Source of the DNA: Macrolepiota albuminosa
Taxonomy: Eukaryota > Basidiomycota > Agaricomycetes > Agaricales > Agaricaceae
NCBI GenBank assembly: GCA_027475525.1
Contig: JAMWFC010000111.1
Location: 62,001-126,000, forward strand
Length of the DNA: 64,000 nucleotides
Direction of reading: 5' to 3'
In this document: piece by piece, positions 1-10,640 of the stretch
How the letters are laid out: every line of letters starts with the position of its first letter
How positions within the stretch are numbered: position 1 is the first letter of the stretch
Notes under the pieces: model-generated
Database searches by the model: none
Seen by the model: only the letters and a program-made list of their open reading frames with translations
What the model was told of the DNA's origin: nothing
Translations under genes and position numbers: made by a program

Positions 1-304
1 TAATTGACTAGTATGCATTGACTGACACATGTGCTCTTGAGATTGGTATACACTTTGCAACTTAAGTTCACTAACCCTGGTCTTGTTTTAGAACCCCTGG
101 TTCTTGACTTGACCTTAACCTCAATAACCTCTTTGACTTCTCTCAATTCCCAGACTAAGTCCCTGACCCCAGAAATCCCTTGTTTGCACGTATTGAACTC
201 TGGAGCATGGTCTGGAGTTCCAGACACCTGAGTACACATAGATCAAGTCCACCTCATAAGGGTGTTGCTTTCTAGAAAAGCCCCTGACTCAGTGGAACCT
301 GATA
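1..304 (+). repeat. 3' part of the 5' LTR of degraded Gypsy-A
   Basis: This matches the end of the young 5' LTR (about 33480-33785), for example the run from the repeated GACTGGCACGC-like motifs to the terminus CAGCGGAACCTGACA, here decayed to CAGTGGAACCTGATA. Differences are mostly C to T and G to A at former CpG sites. Confidence 0.85.
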
Positions 305-336
305 TAATATCAAAACTCCTCCTTACACTGTTCTTG

Positions 337-682
337 ATGGATATATATACTCACACCTACTATCTCATGGGCTACCAGACTGATTTGTATAGATGTCTGG
401 TACCAACCACTACTCTGCACAGACCCCCCACCCTGTCTACCCACCCCTCTCATACAAACACCAACACCTCCACTGCCACTGAGCCCCTGACCTGTCCCTC
501 AGCCAGCTGGGCCCCTCCACCCAACATAGCCATGGCATGACCAGTGGTCTCCTCATATAGGAGCATCTCTTGGGGTCTACTGGAAACCCCACCCATCTCC
601 AGTGGACCTTGCCCAATTCCTCCAAGCAAAGGCTCCTTTGCCCCTACCCCCTACTATGGTTACCAACACCCTGCCCCCCAAC
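337..682 (+). pseudogene. gag: Gypsy-A gag N-terminus, degraded
   Basis: The reading frame begins MDIYTHTYYLMGYQTD, against MATYTHTYYPTEYQTD in the young copy at 33819. It continues through the Pro-rich segment (SASWAPPPNIAMA, against SASWAPPPNLAMA). It is interrupted at 683-684 by the mariner insertion. Gag of chromoviruses forms the virus-like particle. This piece is only the Pro/Tyr-rich N-terminal region and cannot act alone. Several stops have arisen by CpG decay. Confidence 0.8.
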
Positions 683-1727
683 TACAGTGGCTCAAAAAAC
701 TGTCCCAATGTTTCATACTTTTTGAAAGATGACATTGGCATGAAGGATGGGAAGTACTTAAAGTCCCAATTGAATCATGTAAAATACTATGGCATCAGAG
801 CTACAAAACAAACCTAACTTTATATAATTGAGATCAAAACTGATGGAGCAATAGCTATTTTTAAATATTCACTCATTGGAACAGTTTTTTGAGCATCTCT
901 AATTTTTCAGGTTTATCTCTATTTTACTCAGAAATAAAGAAATATTCACTCATTGGAACAGTTTTTTGAGCATCTCTAATTTTTCAGGTTTATCTCTATT
1001 TTACTCAGAAATAAAGGTAAGTTGCGTGTGGAAATATAAACAAAGTCATGTGACCATGTTTCAATATATTTGGGAGTAGTTCAAGCTAGTTGAACCACAT
1101 TTTGATCTTCAACCACCATCATAAAACCTATTCCTCCTGCACAACGCTCTACTGTTGCTTCTCTTCTTGCTCAAAGGTATTATCTGCATCAGATCAGGGC
1201 TTAAACTGGTCTAGGGAAGTCTACCATTGGGAGGATTGGTAGAGAGTTGGAGATGGACAAGGAAAACCATTCTGGAGGCTGTCTTGCCAAGCTTACTTCA
1301 TATGATAAACAGGCTATTGTTTGACAAATCTCAGCTGGGAGACTTGATACAGCTGTCCAGGCCACCAATTTTATCAACATGATAAACAGGCTATTGTTTG
1401 ACAAATCTCAGCTGGGAGACTTGATACAGCTGTCCAGGCCACCAATTTTATCAACAACATCATTTCCAACCCTGTCTTTCCAGACTGTCTGGAATGTGCT
1501 GAAGGAGGAGGGGTATTGGTCTGCTACCAAGAGAAAAGTTTCTATGCTTAAAGCTAGACATCAACAACTACAGCTTAAATGGGCTCAGGAGCATCAGAAC
1601 TGGACTATAGAGGACTGGAAAAGGGTGTTGTGGACAGATAAGACAAAGATTTACAGGATTGGGTCAGATGGGAAGTAGTATGTATGGAAGCTATGAGGAG
1701 AAGGCATTTCAGACCAAACACCTATAC

Positions 1728-2256
1728 TGTATGGGTGACCTCTAAAGGCTGTGGCTCAGTCACACAGCTAGAAGAGGGAGATCCAAAGTGTATTAGAGTA
1801 TGTACTGACAATATCATAATAACTACTCACCTGGAAGAGGGAGATCCAAAGAGAACAAGTCTAGAAATTCTCTATGCCAGGTTGGATGCTTCTGGGGCTT
1901 CTGAAGCATGGGAAACAACTGTACAGTACAACAAAACCTTTAAAACTCCAAAATTGACTAACCAAACAACTGTGCAAACAAGGCAGGAAAACTCCGGACT
2001 TTGGAAGTCAGAAAGGCAGACTCTGGTTTATATAAGCAGTCTGGAAGCGGTACTGAAGGGCCCACACTTGTCTGAATGATAGGTAAGATAGGTAAAGAAC
2101 CAGAGCACCTCAAAGGCTGAGAATAGTACTAACAAATAGTGTTGAGAGAATAGAAACAGCAAATTGAGAGAACAATAGAAGAAATAAGGAAATGAATGAA
2201 AGGAGAAGTGAAGGAATAAAGAGTGAAAGAAGGAAGAAATGAGGAGTCCCCTGACA
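1728..2256 (+). mobile_element. Solo LTR (LTR-B) nested in the mariner transposase
   Basis: It starts TGTATGGGTGACC and ends GAGTCCCCTGACA, giving TG...CA ends. It is flanked by TATAC (1723-1727) and TACAC (2257-2261), a 5-bp target duplication with one transition. Taking the insert out with one target copy restores a transposase frame leading into PTVKHGGGN. A TATA box, TTTATATAAGC, sits at 2027-2037. The last 160 bp match 3888-3989 and 20957-21112. Confidence 0.8.
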
Positions 2257-2296
2257 TACACCTACTGTGAAGCATGGAGGAGGGAATAATCTCATG

Positions 2297-3130
2297 CACT
2301 GCTGGCAGCGGAAGCTATTTCCTTTGGAAAAATGAAAAAAGAAACATGTTATGCAACTTCCATGACATGTTTCCTTGAGAAATATGTAAGCATTTTCTCA
2401 GTGTAAAAGTTAAAAAAAAACTTCACCTATTTTCTGACTGTTTCCTATCATAAAATCACATCTTTTTACCATCTTTTTGCCAGTGTAAACATACTGGAAA
2501 TGTTTATAATTGTTCTTTCTATGTTGCCCAAAGATATAGAAATCATATTTCTCATAGAATGAGGCTTGGAAGAATTTAATCTCTTTCTTTGAATTTTTCT
2601 CTTGGAAACTTTTATTTTTTTTCTTAGTCAAATACAACAAGAAAGTTATAACATATATCTAATAGCAATATGTGAGAAAGGAATTGACTCAATCAGAGAG
2701 CCCCTGAGAGAGTCGATTTGAGAGTCATCAAGTAGAGAGATGATGTTTCCATGACATTTTACCTTTGAAAAATAAAATGTATTTATTTCTCACATATTGC
2801 CCTAAGAAAAAGAATAAAAGTATCTAAGAAAAAAATTCAAAAAAGAGATTGAATTCTTCAAAGCCTAGTTCTATTAGAAATATGATTTTTATATCTTTGG
2901 GCAACATAGAAAGAACAATTATAAACATTTCCAATGTGTTTACACTGGCAAAAAGATGGTAAAAAGATGTAATTTTATGATAAGAAACAGTTAGAAAATA
3001 GATGAAGTTTTTCTTAACTTTTACACTAAGAAAATGCTTACATATTTCTCAAGGAAACATGTCATGGAAGTTGCATAACATGTTTCTTTTTTAATTTTTC
3101 CAAAGAAAACAGCTTCCGCTGCCAGCAGTG
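2297..3130 (+). mobile_element. CACTG-ended MITE (CACTA-like, non-autonomous)
   Basis: This 834-bp insert has long inverted repeats of roughly 300 bp per arm. It begins CACTGCTGGCAGCGGAAGC and ends with the reverse complement GCTTCCGCTGCCAGCAGTG. It is flanked by a 3-bp duplication, ATG (2294-2296 and 3131-3133). CACTA-superfamily elements have CACTA/CACTG ends and 3-bp duplications, so this is a plausible deletion derivative. It holds no coding region. Removing it joins the transposase segment ...GGGN to MVWGC in frame. Confidence 0.82.
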
Positions 3131-3887
3131 ATGGTATGGGGCTGTATGGGTTGGAATGGGGTAGAAAAACTTGTGGAGGTGGTGGGAACCATGAATGCAG
3201 AGCAGTACTGTGAAATTTTGAATGATGGAGCAAAGGAGAGCTTTGAGAAGTTGGAGATGGAGGAGGGTGCCTGCTACTTTCAACAGGACAATGACCCCAA
3301 ACACAACTCCAAGAGGGCTGACAAGTGGTTTGAGGACAACAACTTTGATGTCCTTTGGTGGCCAGCCCAATCCCCTGATCTCAACCCTATTGAACATCTC
3401 TGGGAGTACCTCAAGGAGCAACTTAGGCAGTATGAAACACCTCATGGTGTGTATGAATTATGGGAGAGGGTTGCAAAGGAGTGGAATAGAATACCACCAG
3501 AGGTATGCCAAAGACTGATAAAAAGCATGCCTAAGGATATAAGCAGTTATCAAGGCAAATAGAGGACATATAAAGTACTAGATACTAAAATTAGAGATGC
3601 TCAAAAAACTGTTCCAATGAGTGAATATTTTAAAATGGCTATTGCTCCATCAGTTTTGATCTTAAAATTAGAGATGCTCAAAAAACTGTTCCAATGAGTG
3701 AATATTTTAAAATGGCTATTGCTCCATCAGTTTTGATCTCAATTACATAATGTTAGGTTTATTTTGTAGCTACAATGCTATAGTATTTTACATGATTTAA
3801 TTAAGATTTTAGGTATTTCTCATCCTTCATGCCAATGTCATCTTTCAAAAAGTATGAAACATTGGAACAGTTTTTTGAGCCACTGTA

Positions 3888-3989
3888 GATATTGTTGAAA
3901 GAATAGAAACGGTGAAGTGAAAGAATGATAGAAGAAATAAAAAAATAAATGAAGGGAGAATGAAGGAAGAAATGAGGAGTCTCCTGACA
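3888..3989 (+). repeat. LTR-B 3' end fragment
   Basis: This matches the last 100 bp of the solo LTR at 1728-2256 (GTTGAAAGAATAGAAAC ... GAGTCTCCTGACA). It abuts the right end of the mariner directly, although the left end of the mariner lies in Gypsy-A gag. Confidence 0.75.
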
Positions 3990-4597
3990 TCACTCTCTCT
4001 TTGAAGCATGGCATCTTGATGGGCTGGATAGAAGTAGTTCTGGATGGCCTGATCTTTAGAAAAGGAATAGATGCCTCTGATTGTATAACTGTTGGTTACG
4101 AGTTGGAACCTTCTTGTGTGTATCACACAATACTAAATCAGACTAATGTATCGGATTTGACTAATACTTAGAGTGAATACAAGATGTTGTCTTATATAAT
4201 ACTCTAATATCTGGTAACAGCATTGTTGATGCATGTAACTAGTGTGATGCTCTGTTATATACCCTCCAATGAGACTGATTACTCAGTCTTAAGCAGAAGA
4301 TAAAGTTATAAAAATGCACAAGAGTGCAGGGCATCAGGCTATAACATGCATTGCATATCTGTAGGAAGTTAATTATACAGAAATGTAGCATTAGTGTCTA
4401 GTGTAGACACATATCATGCTTGAGATTATACCACTTAGTGTGCAACTATGCATACTAGCCCAAATGGCAAGAAATAGGACTATGATTAACTAAAATAAAA
4501 AAAAACATGTCCACACTATATATACACACAACTTTGGAGTGCATTAGCATGAACATGTTGAGTTAACATTCAGGTTTACTTAAAATTAAAGAAGGGT
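3990..4597. other. Unassigned repeat-like sequence
   Basis: No coding region longer than about 90 codons, no clear termini and no similarity to other parts of the window were found. It follows an LTR-B end, so it may be a fragment of the Gypsy-B interior or of another insertion. Confidence 0.4.
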
Positions 4598-5530
4598 CTA
4601 TGACCTGTGCAATAAGGCTTCCACAACCATGCCCATCTCCATCACCATTGACTCCTCCTCTGATGTGACATTAATTGTAGAAGGAGGAGGTGCCAATTCT
4701 GTCCTTGGTAGAGTGATTGACTCTTTGACAACAGGCAAATCTATTAACATAGGCTCAGTAAGTGCAACATTAATTGCTGAGACAACAGTTGGTAGCATAC
4801 CATGCACCAATGTGTATTTTAGGAGATTGATCTGGTTAGAGTCCATGGCAATGAGGTAGTAGAGGCCATTGGCCTCAGAACTTTCTGGGAGAGTACTCTT
4901 CTTGTTGTACTTGAACATAAGACAATAATAATTGTCTTCAGTTATTTTCAACCATCTATCCCATTGTGGGATTGCAGGAGGGATGCCATATTTGGCAAGG
5001 CACTTCATGCACTTGTTGTCAATCTGTTTAAAGATGTCCAGAGACATTGTGGGGGCATAGAACTTCTGGTCCAGGAAGACCATGCTGTAAGTGTATACAT
5101 GGTCTACACATTCCAGTGGAATACAATTGTGCAATAGGACATGTAACATGTTGTCATTAGAGAAGTTACATGCCTGCTTATCTGGCATATAAACTTGTTG
5201 GATTTTGAGCTGATTCCCATGTTGGGGCTCAAAGAGTTGCTCAGAGAACATGGCATCATAAGAGGCAACTGCCTCACACTACAGTTCCAGATGGGCCATG
5301 ACAAGAGTCATGTGCCAAATGATCACAGGTTTGGCTGTGCTATTTGCACAGAGAGCTTGACACAATGCAAACCCAAAGAGGGTTTGCCAGTGCATGTGGT
5401 GTGCATGATCAACTGCAATGCTCTGATAAGTGTTTTCCAGCTCAGGATGACCAAAGACCAGTGCATATTGCACAAGCTGGTCTAAGTTGAACTGTGTAGC
5501 TGGATCTGGTGCATGCATTACATGCAGCAC
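4598..5530 (-). pseudogene. Hypothetical fungal protein fragments, broken frame
   Basis: Three minus-strand frames follow one another: 5279-5530 (83 codons, containing QLVQYALVFGHPELENTYQ), 5104-5304 and 4598-5251 (217 codons). I read them as one protein with frameshifts, because the stretches are non-repetitive and of normal composition. The C-terminal part ends in a Thr/Ser/Pro-rich tail (TELAPPPSTINVTSEEES). I do not recognise a family. It lies inside the hollowed Gypsy-A gag, which is missing about 350 bp here, so it arrived as an insertion, perhaps as the cargo or gene of a transposon. It could also be a low-copy gene fragment. Confidence 0.4.
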
Positions 5531-5575
5531 AGTAGACCCATCTTCTTTTGTGTGCTAAAAGCACCCCAGAATGTG

Positions 5576-5716
5576 TCATTGCTCAACAAGAGCAAGGTCA
5601 CCAATGAGAACTCCCAGAGCTGACCCCAGCACCTCTCATAGTCCCAACTCCAGAGCAACAGCAACAGGAAGAATGGCAAAATGCCTTAGCTATGCTACAA
5701 TCTCTCAACCTGACAG
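5576..5716 (+). pseudogene. gag: Gypsy-A gag fragment
   Basis: Collinear with about 34650-34795 of the young copy: the segment around LEQRQREERQNA is recognisable as CAGAGCAACAGCAACAGGAAGA and what follows. It is cut by the LTR-C insertion at 5717. Confidence 0.75.
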
Positions 5717-6696
5717 TGTAGTACTTGGTAGAAGTATTACTTGATAGTTCTGGGGCTTGCTAGTGTAGAATATGACCTTGAATTCACACTGACTTTGATG
5801 ACGAAAGGGATAATTATTATCTTGACTGCGTTTAATAATCTTGCAAAACGCTGAGGTTTTTGAGGAATTATAATATTGAATGAGAATAATAATATTCCCA
5901 CAAGTCGAGGTTTCTTAACAAACTCCGGCCTAAGCGATTCACTCCCTGGGAATCACCGAGCCTTTGCCTATCAATTGCCTGTCTATTCTCTACTAAACTT
6001 GGGCTATTTATACTGTTTTTCTGGTGCACAGACCACTATCTACATATGACTCTTTGTCGGAAACTCTCCCACTTCCAGAACATATTTGATAGTCCAATTT
6101 CCCTTTTGGGAGGCCTGTTTCAGTGCCACCCGTTCCACCATTCTTCCGGATGTTTCGGATTGCCACTTCCCCATTTGCTTGAGCTCCATTTAGCCCGATC
6201 CCATTCCTAGATCCTTCTTTCCTCTTTTAGCGCCTCCCTGCATCCTCTACTTCTTTCCTTTTCCCCTCCTTGTTGTCAAATCAAACATTGACTGATTTGA
6301 CGATGAAATTGAGAATTATAATATTGAATGAATATAATAATTTCCCAATTTCATCCTATTCCGTCCATTGCCGAACATTGACTGATTTGATGATGAAATT
6401 GAGAATTATGATATCGAATGAATATAATAATTTCCCAATTTCATCCTGTTCCGTCCATTACCAGCTTCCATGCTTTTCCTCTCCATGACAGTGGTTAGAC
6501 TATTGTTGAGCTGATAGTTTGAGCCGGTCCCTGCCTGTTGTTCTGTACTTCTCTGTGTATTTGTTGGGATATTTTCGGAGATAGATATTTGTTGAGACTG
6601 CTACCAGGAGGCTTACAGTTTTCAGCCTATAATTAAATGTTTATTTTGACTTCTGGTGCATGTTTTGTCCCTGACTGCTGGTACAGCGTCGTATCA
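5717..6696 (-). mobile_element. Solo LTR-C, minus orientation
   Basis: On the minus strand it reads TGATACGACGCTGTACC ... CCAAGTACTACA. It is flanked by ACAG (5713-5716 and 6697-6700), a perfect 4-bp target duplication. It is 980 bp long and includes a diverged internal repeat of about 80 bp (6296/6376). The inner end keeps CACTCCCTGGGAATCACCGAG-like sequence shared with the two other LTR-C copies. Confidence 0.85.
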
Positions 6697-6700
6697 ACAG

Positions 6701-6756
6701 GTAGACTATTTGACTAACCTGCTGCCCATATGGTGATAGGCTTCTACTTGGACTGA
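6701..6756 (+). pseudogene. gag: Short Gypsy-A gag remnant
   Basis: Aligns with about 34795-34840 of the young copy (the CCGCTGCTCGCACGGTAGGC region), bridging LTR-C and the next insertion. Confidence 0.6.
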
Positions 6757-7805
6757 GCCATCAAGGGACATTATAGGCTTACTGACATTTGACAGACTGA
6801 AGACTCAAGTAATCTTCTGGGACTTAGGATATCTCTGACTTTGGTGCCTTGTTGCAAGCCTTACTTATCAGCCCCATCCAACACTTTCCAGTCTTTCAGC
6901 ACATGCTACCTGTTGACTTCAATGATTTAGAAGGCCTAGGACCCATAGTGCTAGCATGATGGCAGGGAAGTAACTCTGACCAAACTCTAATCACTTCCAG
7001 AAGGGGTTAGCATTAGGTGCTGCCATTTAATGAAGCACCTCAATTAGAAGGATAAAAGAATCAATGATGATGGCACAGAATAAACTCAAACCCAACATTT
7101 GGACCTATCAGGAATTGATACAATGTGTAGTGCTGACATTAGTGCTCACGGCATCTGTCAAGGATTTTCTGACCATACCCTGGAGTGGCCTGGCCAATCA
7201 GAATTATATTAAGAGTGAGCAGACTCATATAATTCTAAGTCAATTTAAAGTTGTTGTTGGTTGCCATGGGTTATAACACCATTAGTCGCTGTTACCCATG
7301 TGCTGCTGGTTGCTGTTGACAGGTCACTATTAGAGGGAACCACAAGGAGAGGCACTAAGTGGTAGTGCTGCAAATAGACTTATCTTGAAAAATACAGTAG
7401 TGCATAGTATAAAAGATAGCTACTTCACATGTACATAACAACAAATTGTAACCTTTTGAGCACCCAGTTATACTTAGCATTCAAATTGCACTAGCTTGAC
7501 CTAACTTTGTCACTAAGTTGGGTGCTAGCCTCATCTATCTTATCTTCATTGTTTACAGTGCCACTTACAAGCACATTACACTGTACTATTTGTCTTTATT
7601 TCTATATCTTTGCTTAAGCTACAACACTTACAGTTTGCTAGGTAGCACCTGAGGCACTATCATCTAACACGTCGTTCCATTACATTTGCTTGAGCACACC
7701 AGGACTCTGTCAGGACTCCTCACAACTACACATACCAGGTGCTGGAGACGGCATTGTACTGCATAAACATCCAGTACACCCAACCACAGTTGGCATCATC
7801 AATAG
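6757..7805. mobile_element. Unidentified insertion of about 1.05 kb in gag
   Basis: The Gypsy-A gag sequence stops near 6756 and resumes near 7806 with the same sequence context (GGTAGGCTTG... on each side), so this block is inserted DNA. No coding region above 70 codons, no TIR and no similarity to other families in the window was found. Exact termini are not resolved. Confidence 0.5.
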
Positions 7806-8055
7806 TAGGTTTGTTGGCTTGTTGCAGGGCTAACTCCATCTTTTGAGGCCTGGGAACAACCTCAGAGACCCCTGAAACTGCTCCCATGGACAAACAACAC
7901 CCGACCCCTGAAACTGCTCCCATGGACAAACAACACCCAACTCCTGCCACCAGCAACCTCCAGGAGACTCTAGGCTGACACCACCAGTATGGACAACATG
8001 CTGTGCTACATTGACAAGCTTATCCAAGACAACAATGACCGACCTCCATGTCTGT
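7806..8055 (+). pseudogene. gag: Gypsy-A gag fragment with a 36-bp tandem duplication
   Basis: Matches about 34835-35040 of the young copy: the region encoding LCYIDEL is seen as CTGTGCTACATTGACAAGC. A 36-bp unit is duplicated (7867/7903), unlike the 77-bp duplications elsewhere. Confidence 0.75.
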
Positions 8056-8059
8056 CCTT

Positions 8060-8478
8060 CAGATATTTCCATAATACCACCAGGTTCCATTTGTCCACTG
8101 CCCTGCCCTCATTCAACATACAAACCATGCACATATAAGGCCTGGAACAGCAATAATCACCTCACTTGTTCTTTTATAAAATGAGCTTTATCTTCACCTG
8201 AGCAGAAATTATGTAGGGACAAATGGAACCCAATGGTATTATAGGAATATTCTTGAGTATAATACAACCATGTGGGGTGGTTTTTATAGTGCAGATAGGT
8301 GCAAAATGAAGAAAAATATTTGCAAGGATGAAAAAAAAAGAACAAAGATTGTAACAATCCAAAGTAATAAATGTTCTCTCTTCAAGATTGCATACAGTAA
8401 ATATTCCTGTTGTGTAAGTGACAATGTAGGAAGATGTGGAATCTTCATTTTTAAAAACATTAGTCACTTACACATGTG
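8060..8478 (-). mobile_element. Helitron-related fragment inserted in gag
   Basis: The minus strand from about 8466 to 8265 is roughly 90% identical to 47055-47290, the first open frame of the Helitron region (shared peptide TSSY.VTYTTGIFTVCNL and the following THFIT-like segment). The 30-bp repeat present at 47200-47260 occurs only once here. Sequence outside this core (8060-8160) is unrelated to the Helitron. It could be a non-autonomous Helitron or a captured piece. Ends are approximate. Confidence 0.65.
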
Positions 8479-9313
8479 ACAACTCTGGTCCCACTCCTCA
8501 TGGCTGCCCTGGCACCCCTGAAACTGAACTTCCATTGCAACACCCAACCCCACTTCAATTTGCAAAACCTCCCACAACCCCTAATGCAGGCTCAACCATC
8601 CCAAGTTGAAAGCCTCCTGCACAACCTGGCACCTGGCCCAACACTGCAAAATGACCCAGCACTGCTGATGACATCCAAATCAGGCTGGAGAGCATGCACT
8701 ATTACTAGTACAGCTACTTAGCCAATATAGCTTTGGGCATGCTAAGTGTGTGAGAGAGTCCTGGACAGGTCTCAGAGAACACACATCACCACAAATCTCC
8801 TCTGACCACCTCCACCACTTCCAATTGACCTCAGAAGACGGCCTACCAGTCCTCCCATCACCTCCTGCATGGAAACCAGAACCTCCCCCTGATAGGAATG
8901 ACCCCCCCCCCTTGAAATGACAGACTCTTAGGTGAGCTGCCCAGAGAACATCCTTCAGGAGGGTGGGGCCCTGCACTTGGTGCCTTTTCTCCCCATGGAG
9001 AAAGAGGTAACCACTATTATTACTACTACAATGCAGGACCCCCTCCTGTAATGCAGCCAGACTAGATGATGCTCACAATGCCCTTGCCCACAAAAGACAT
9101 TTGGACATCCAGAAACCCAATGCGTTTACAGGCTGGGATCCCCAGAAATGGTGTACATTCTTAACTCAGTGTCTCAATACATTTCAGGCAAAGCCACTCA
9201 CATTTCAGGTTGACAGCTCCAGGGTTGCCTTCACTGCCTTGTACCTTCAGAAGATTGCCTTTGACCCACTACATGGCCCTCATCCAGTTTAACCTCAACA
9301 ATTTAGCACTCTC
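8479..9313 (+). pseudogene. gag: Gypsy-A gag, capsid region, degraded
   Basis: Collinear with about 35070-35870 of the young copy. Best preserved is the capsid segment from 9101 (MDIQKPNAFTGWDPQKW and LTQCLNTFQAKPLTFQV). The Gly/Pro-rich linker before it has become stop-filled. It is interrupted at 9318 by LTR-C. Confidence 0.85.
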
Positions 9314-9317
9314 CTGC

Positions 9318-10168
9318 TGATATGATGCTGTACCAGCAGTCAGAGACACACTATGCACCAGAAGTCAAAATAAACATTTAATTATAGGCTAAAAACTGTA
9401 AGCCTCCTGGTAGCAGTCTCAACAAAAACATATCTCCAAAACATCCCAATAAATACACAGAAAAGTACAGAACAACAGGCAGGGACCAGCTCAAACTATC
9501 AGCTCAACAATAGTCCAACCACTGTAATGGAGAGGGGAAGCATGGGAGCTGGCAGAAGTGATGAAATGGAATTAAATTGTGATGATCTAGATCAAGATCA
9601 GATCTGGCAATGCTCAATTTGACATGACTGAAAGGGGAAAGGGAAAAGAAGCATGAAATGCAGGAAAGAAGGATCTATGAATGGGATCGTGCTAAATGGA
9701 GCTGAAGCAAATGGGGAAAAGGCAATCAGAAACATCTGAAGGAATGGTGGAACTGGTGGCACCAAAACAGGCCTCCCAAAAGGGAAATTGGACTATCAAA
9801 TATGTTCTGGAGGCTGGGGAGTTTACAACAAAGAGTCATGTGTAGATAGTGGTCTGTGCACCAGAAAAACAGTATAAATAGCCCAAGTTTAGTAGAGAAT
9901 AGACAGGCAACTGATAGGTAAAGGCTTGGTGACTCCCAGGGAGTGAATTGCTTAGGCCAGAGTTTGTTGAGAAACCTCTGCTTTTCAGAATATTATTAAA
10001 ATCATTCAACATTATAATATCTCAAAACCTCTGCTTTCTGCAAAATTATTGAAAGCATTCAAAACAATAAGAGCTCATTTCATTGTCAAAGTCAGTGTGA
10101 ATTGAAGATCATATTCTATACTAGCAAGCCTCAGAACTATCAAGTACTACTTGCAACCAAGTACTATA
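9318..10168 (+). mobile_element. Solo LTR-C, plus orientation
   Basis: It starts TGATATGATGCTGTACC and ends CCAAGTACTATA, with CTGC on both sides (9314-9317 and 10169-10172), a perfect 4-bp duplication. It is 851 bp long, CpG-decayed and related along its length to 12780-13722. No coding region. Confidence 0.85.
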
Positions 10169-10172
10169 CTGC

Positions 10173-10640
10173 TGGCAAGCCTTCATTGACAAATTTTCAG
10201 GAAAGTTCAGGATCTACAACACCATGGCCAAAGCCAAGGACAACTTCTTCAATATTCAGATGTGCTCCAAAGAATGCTTTACTACCTTTATTGTACATTT
10301 CAAGAAGGAAGCTTACAAGACAGGTTGGAATTACAGCACTCTCCAGTACACCCTTTGCTGTGTGCTGCCACAATGCATTAAGAACATTCTCTGGCTCACC
10401 CCAAAACAACTTTTCTACAATAGATACAGGGCTTTTGTCATGCAGATTGACCAGTGCTACTGGAAAGACCACAGCAAGTACTCAAACTCCCAGACCTCCT
10501 GGAACATGCAAGGAGGTTCACCCTGGCCCCCTGACAAACTCCCCAATCCCTGGAATCAACTCCAACATTTTCTTCACTCTGGTCTCTTATCTTTGTGCAA
10601 CAGCACTCACACAGAACACCCTCATGGCTTATCTACCCTC
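10173..10640 (+). pseudogene. gag: Gypsy-A gag, capsid C-terminal part
   Basis: Continues gag from the Trp-Gln-Ala codons. It contains RFTTFIVRF-like sequence (CTTTACTACCTTTATTGTACATTTC) and the region leading to NSHTSW, corresponding to 35950-36350. The zinc-knuckle segment of the young copy is missing here: sequence passes from about 10560 straight into the protease leader. That is a deletion of about 500 bp relative to 32989-44613. Confidence 0.75.

Larger units (their letters stand above)
1245..3562 (+). pseudogene. Tc1/mariner transposase, split and inactivated
   Basis: This is a DDE transposase of the Tc1 type. The first part (about 1245-1722) carries the helix-turn-helix region and the segment QTVWNVLKEEGYWSATKRK, ending at WTDKTK with the first catalytic Asp. 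The second part (about 2260-2296, then 3131-3562) has the VWGCMGW segment, QQDNDPKH with the second Asp, and SPDLNPIEHLWE with the catalytic Glu, 34 residues after that Asp. Breaks seen: the 77-bp duplication at 1302/1379, a TGA in place of CGA near 1320, a stop at 1677, a solo LTR and a MITE. With these removed, the protein would be near the 330-350 residues usual for Tc1 transposases. Confidence 0.88.
685..3885 (+). mobile_element. Tc1/mariner DNA transposon with two nested insertions
   Basis: The ends are CAGTGGCTCAAAAAACTG at 685 and its reverse complement ending at 3885, each flanked by TA (683-684 and 3886-3887), as expected for Tc1/mariner. The inverted repeats are long, about 240 bp of near-complementary sequence. 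Each inner end carries a 77-bp duplication (863/940 and 3591/3668). The transposase lies between them and is split by a solo LTR (1728-2256) and a MITE (2297-3130). Removing both insertions leaves about 1.8 kb, a normal length for the family. The left flank is Gypsy-A gag, but the right flank is LTR-B sequence. Confidence 0.92.

Noticed and set aside
7867..7938. Counting the 36-bp pair in gag among the 77-bp duplications
   Set aside because: Period is 36, so it is a separate, probably genuine, duplication. The same applies to the 50-bp units at 13154-13260 and the diverged 80-bp pair at 6296/6376.
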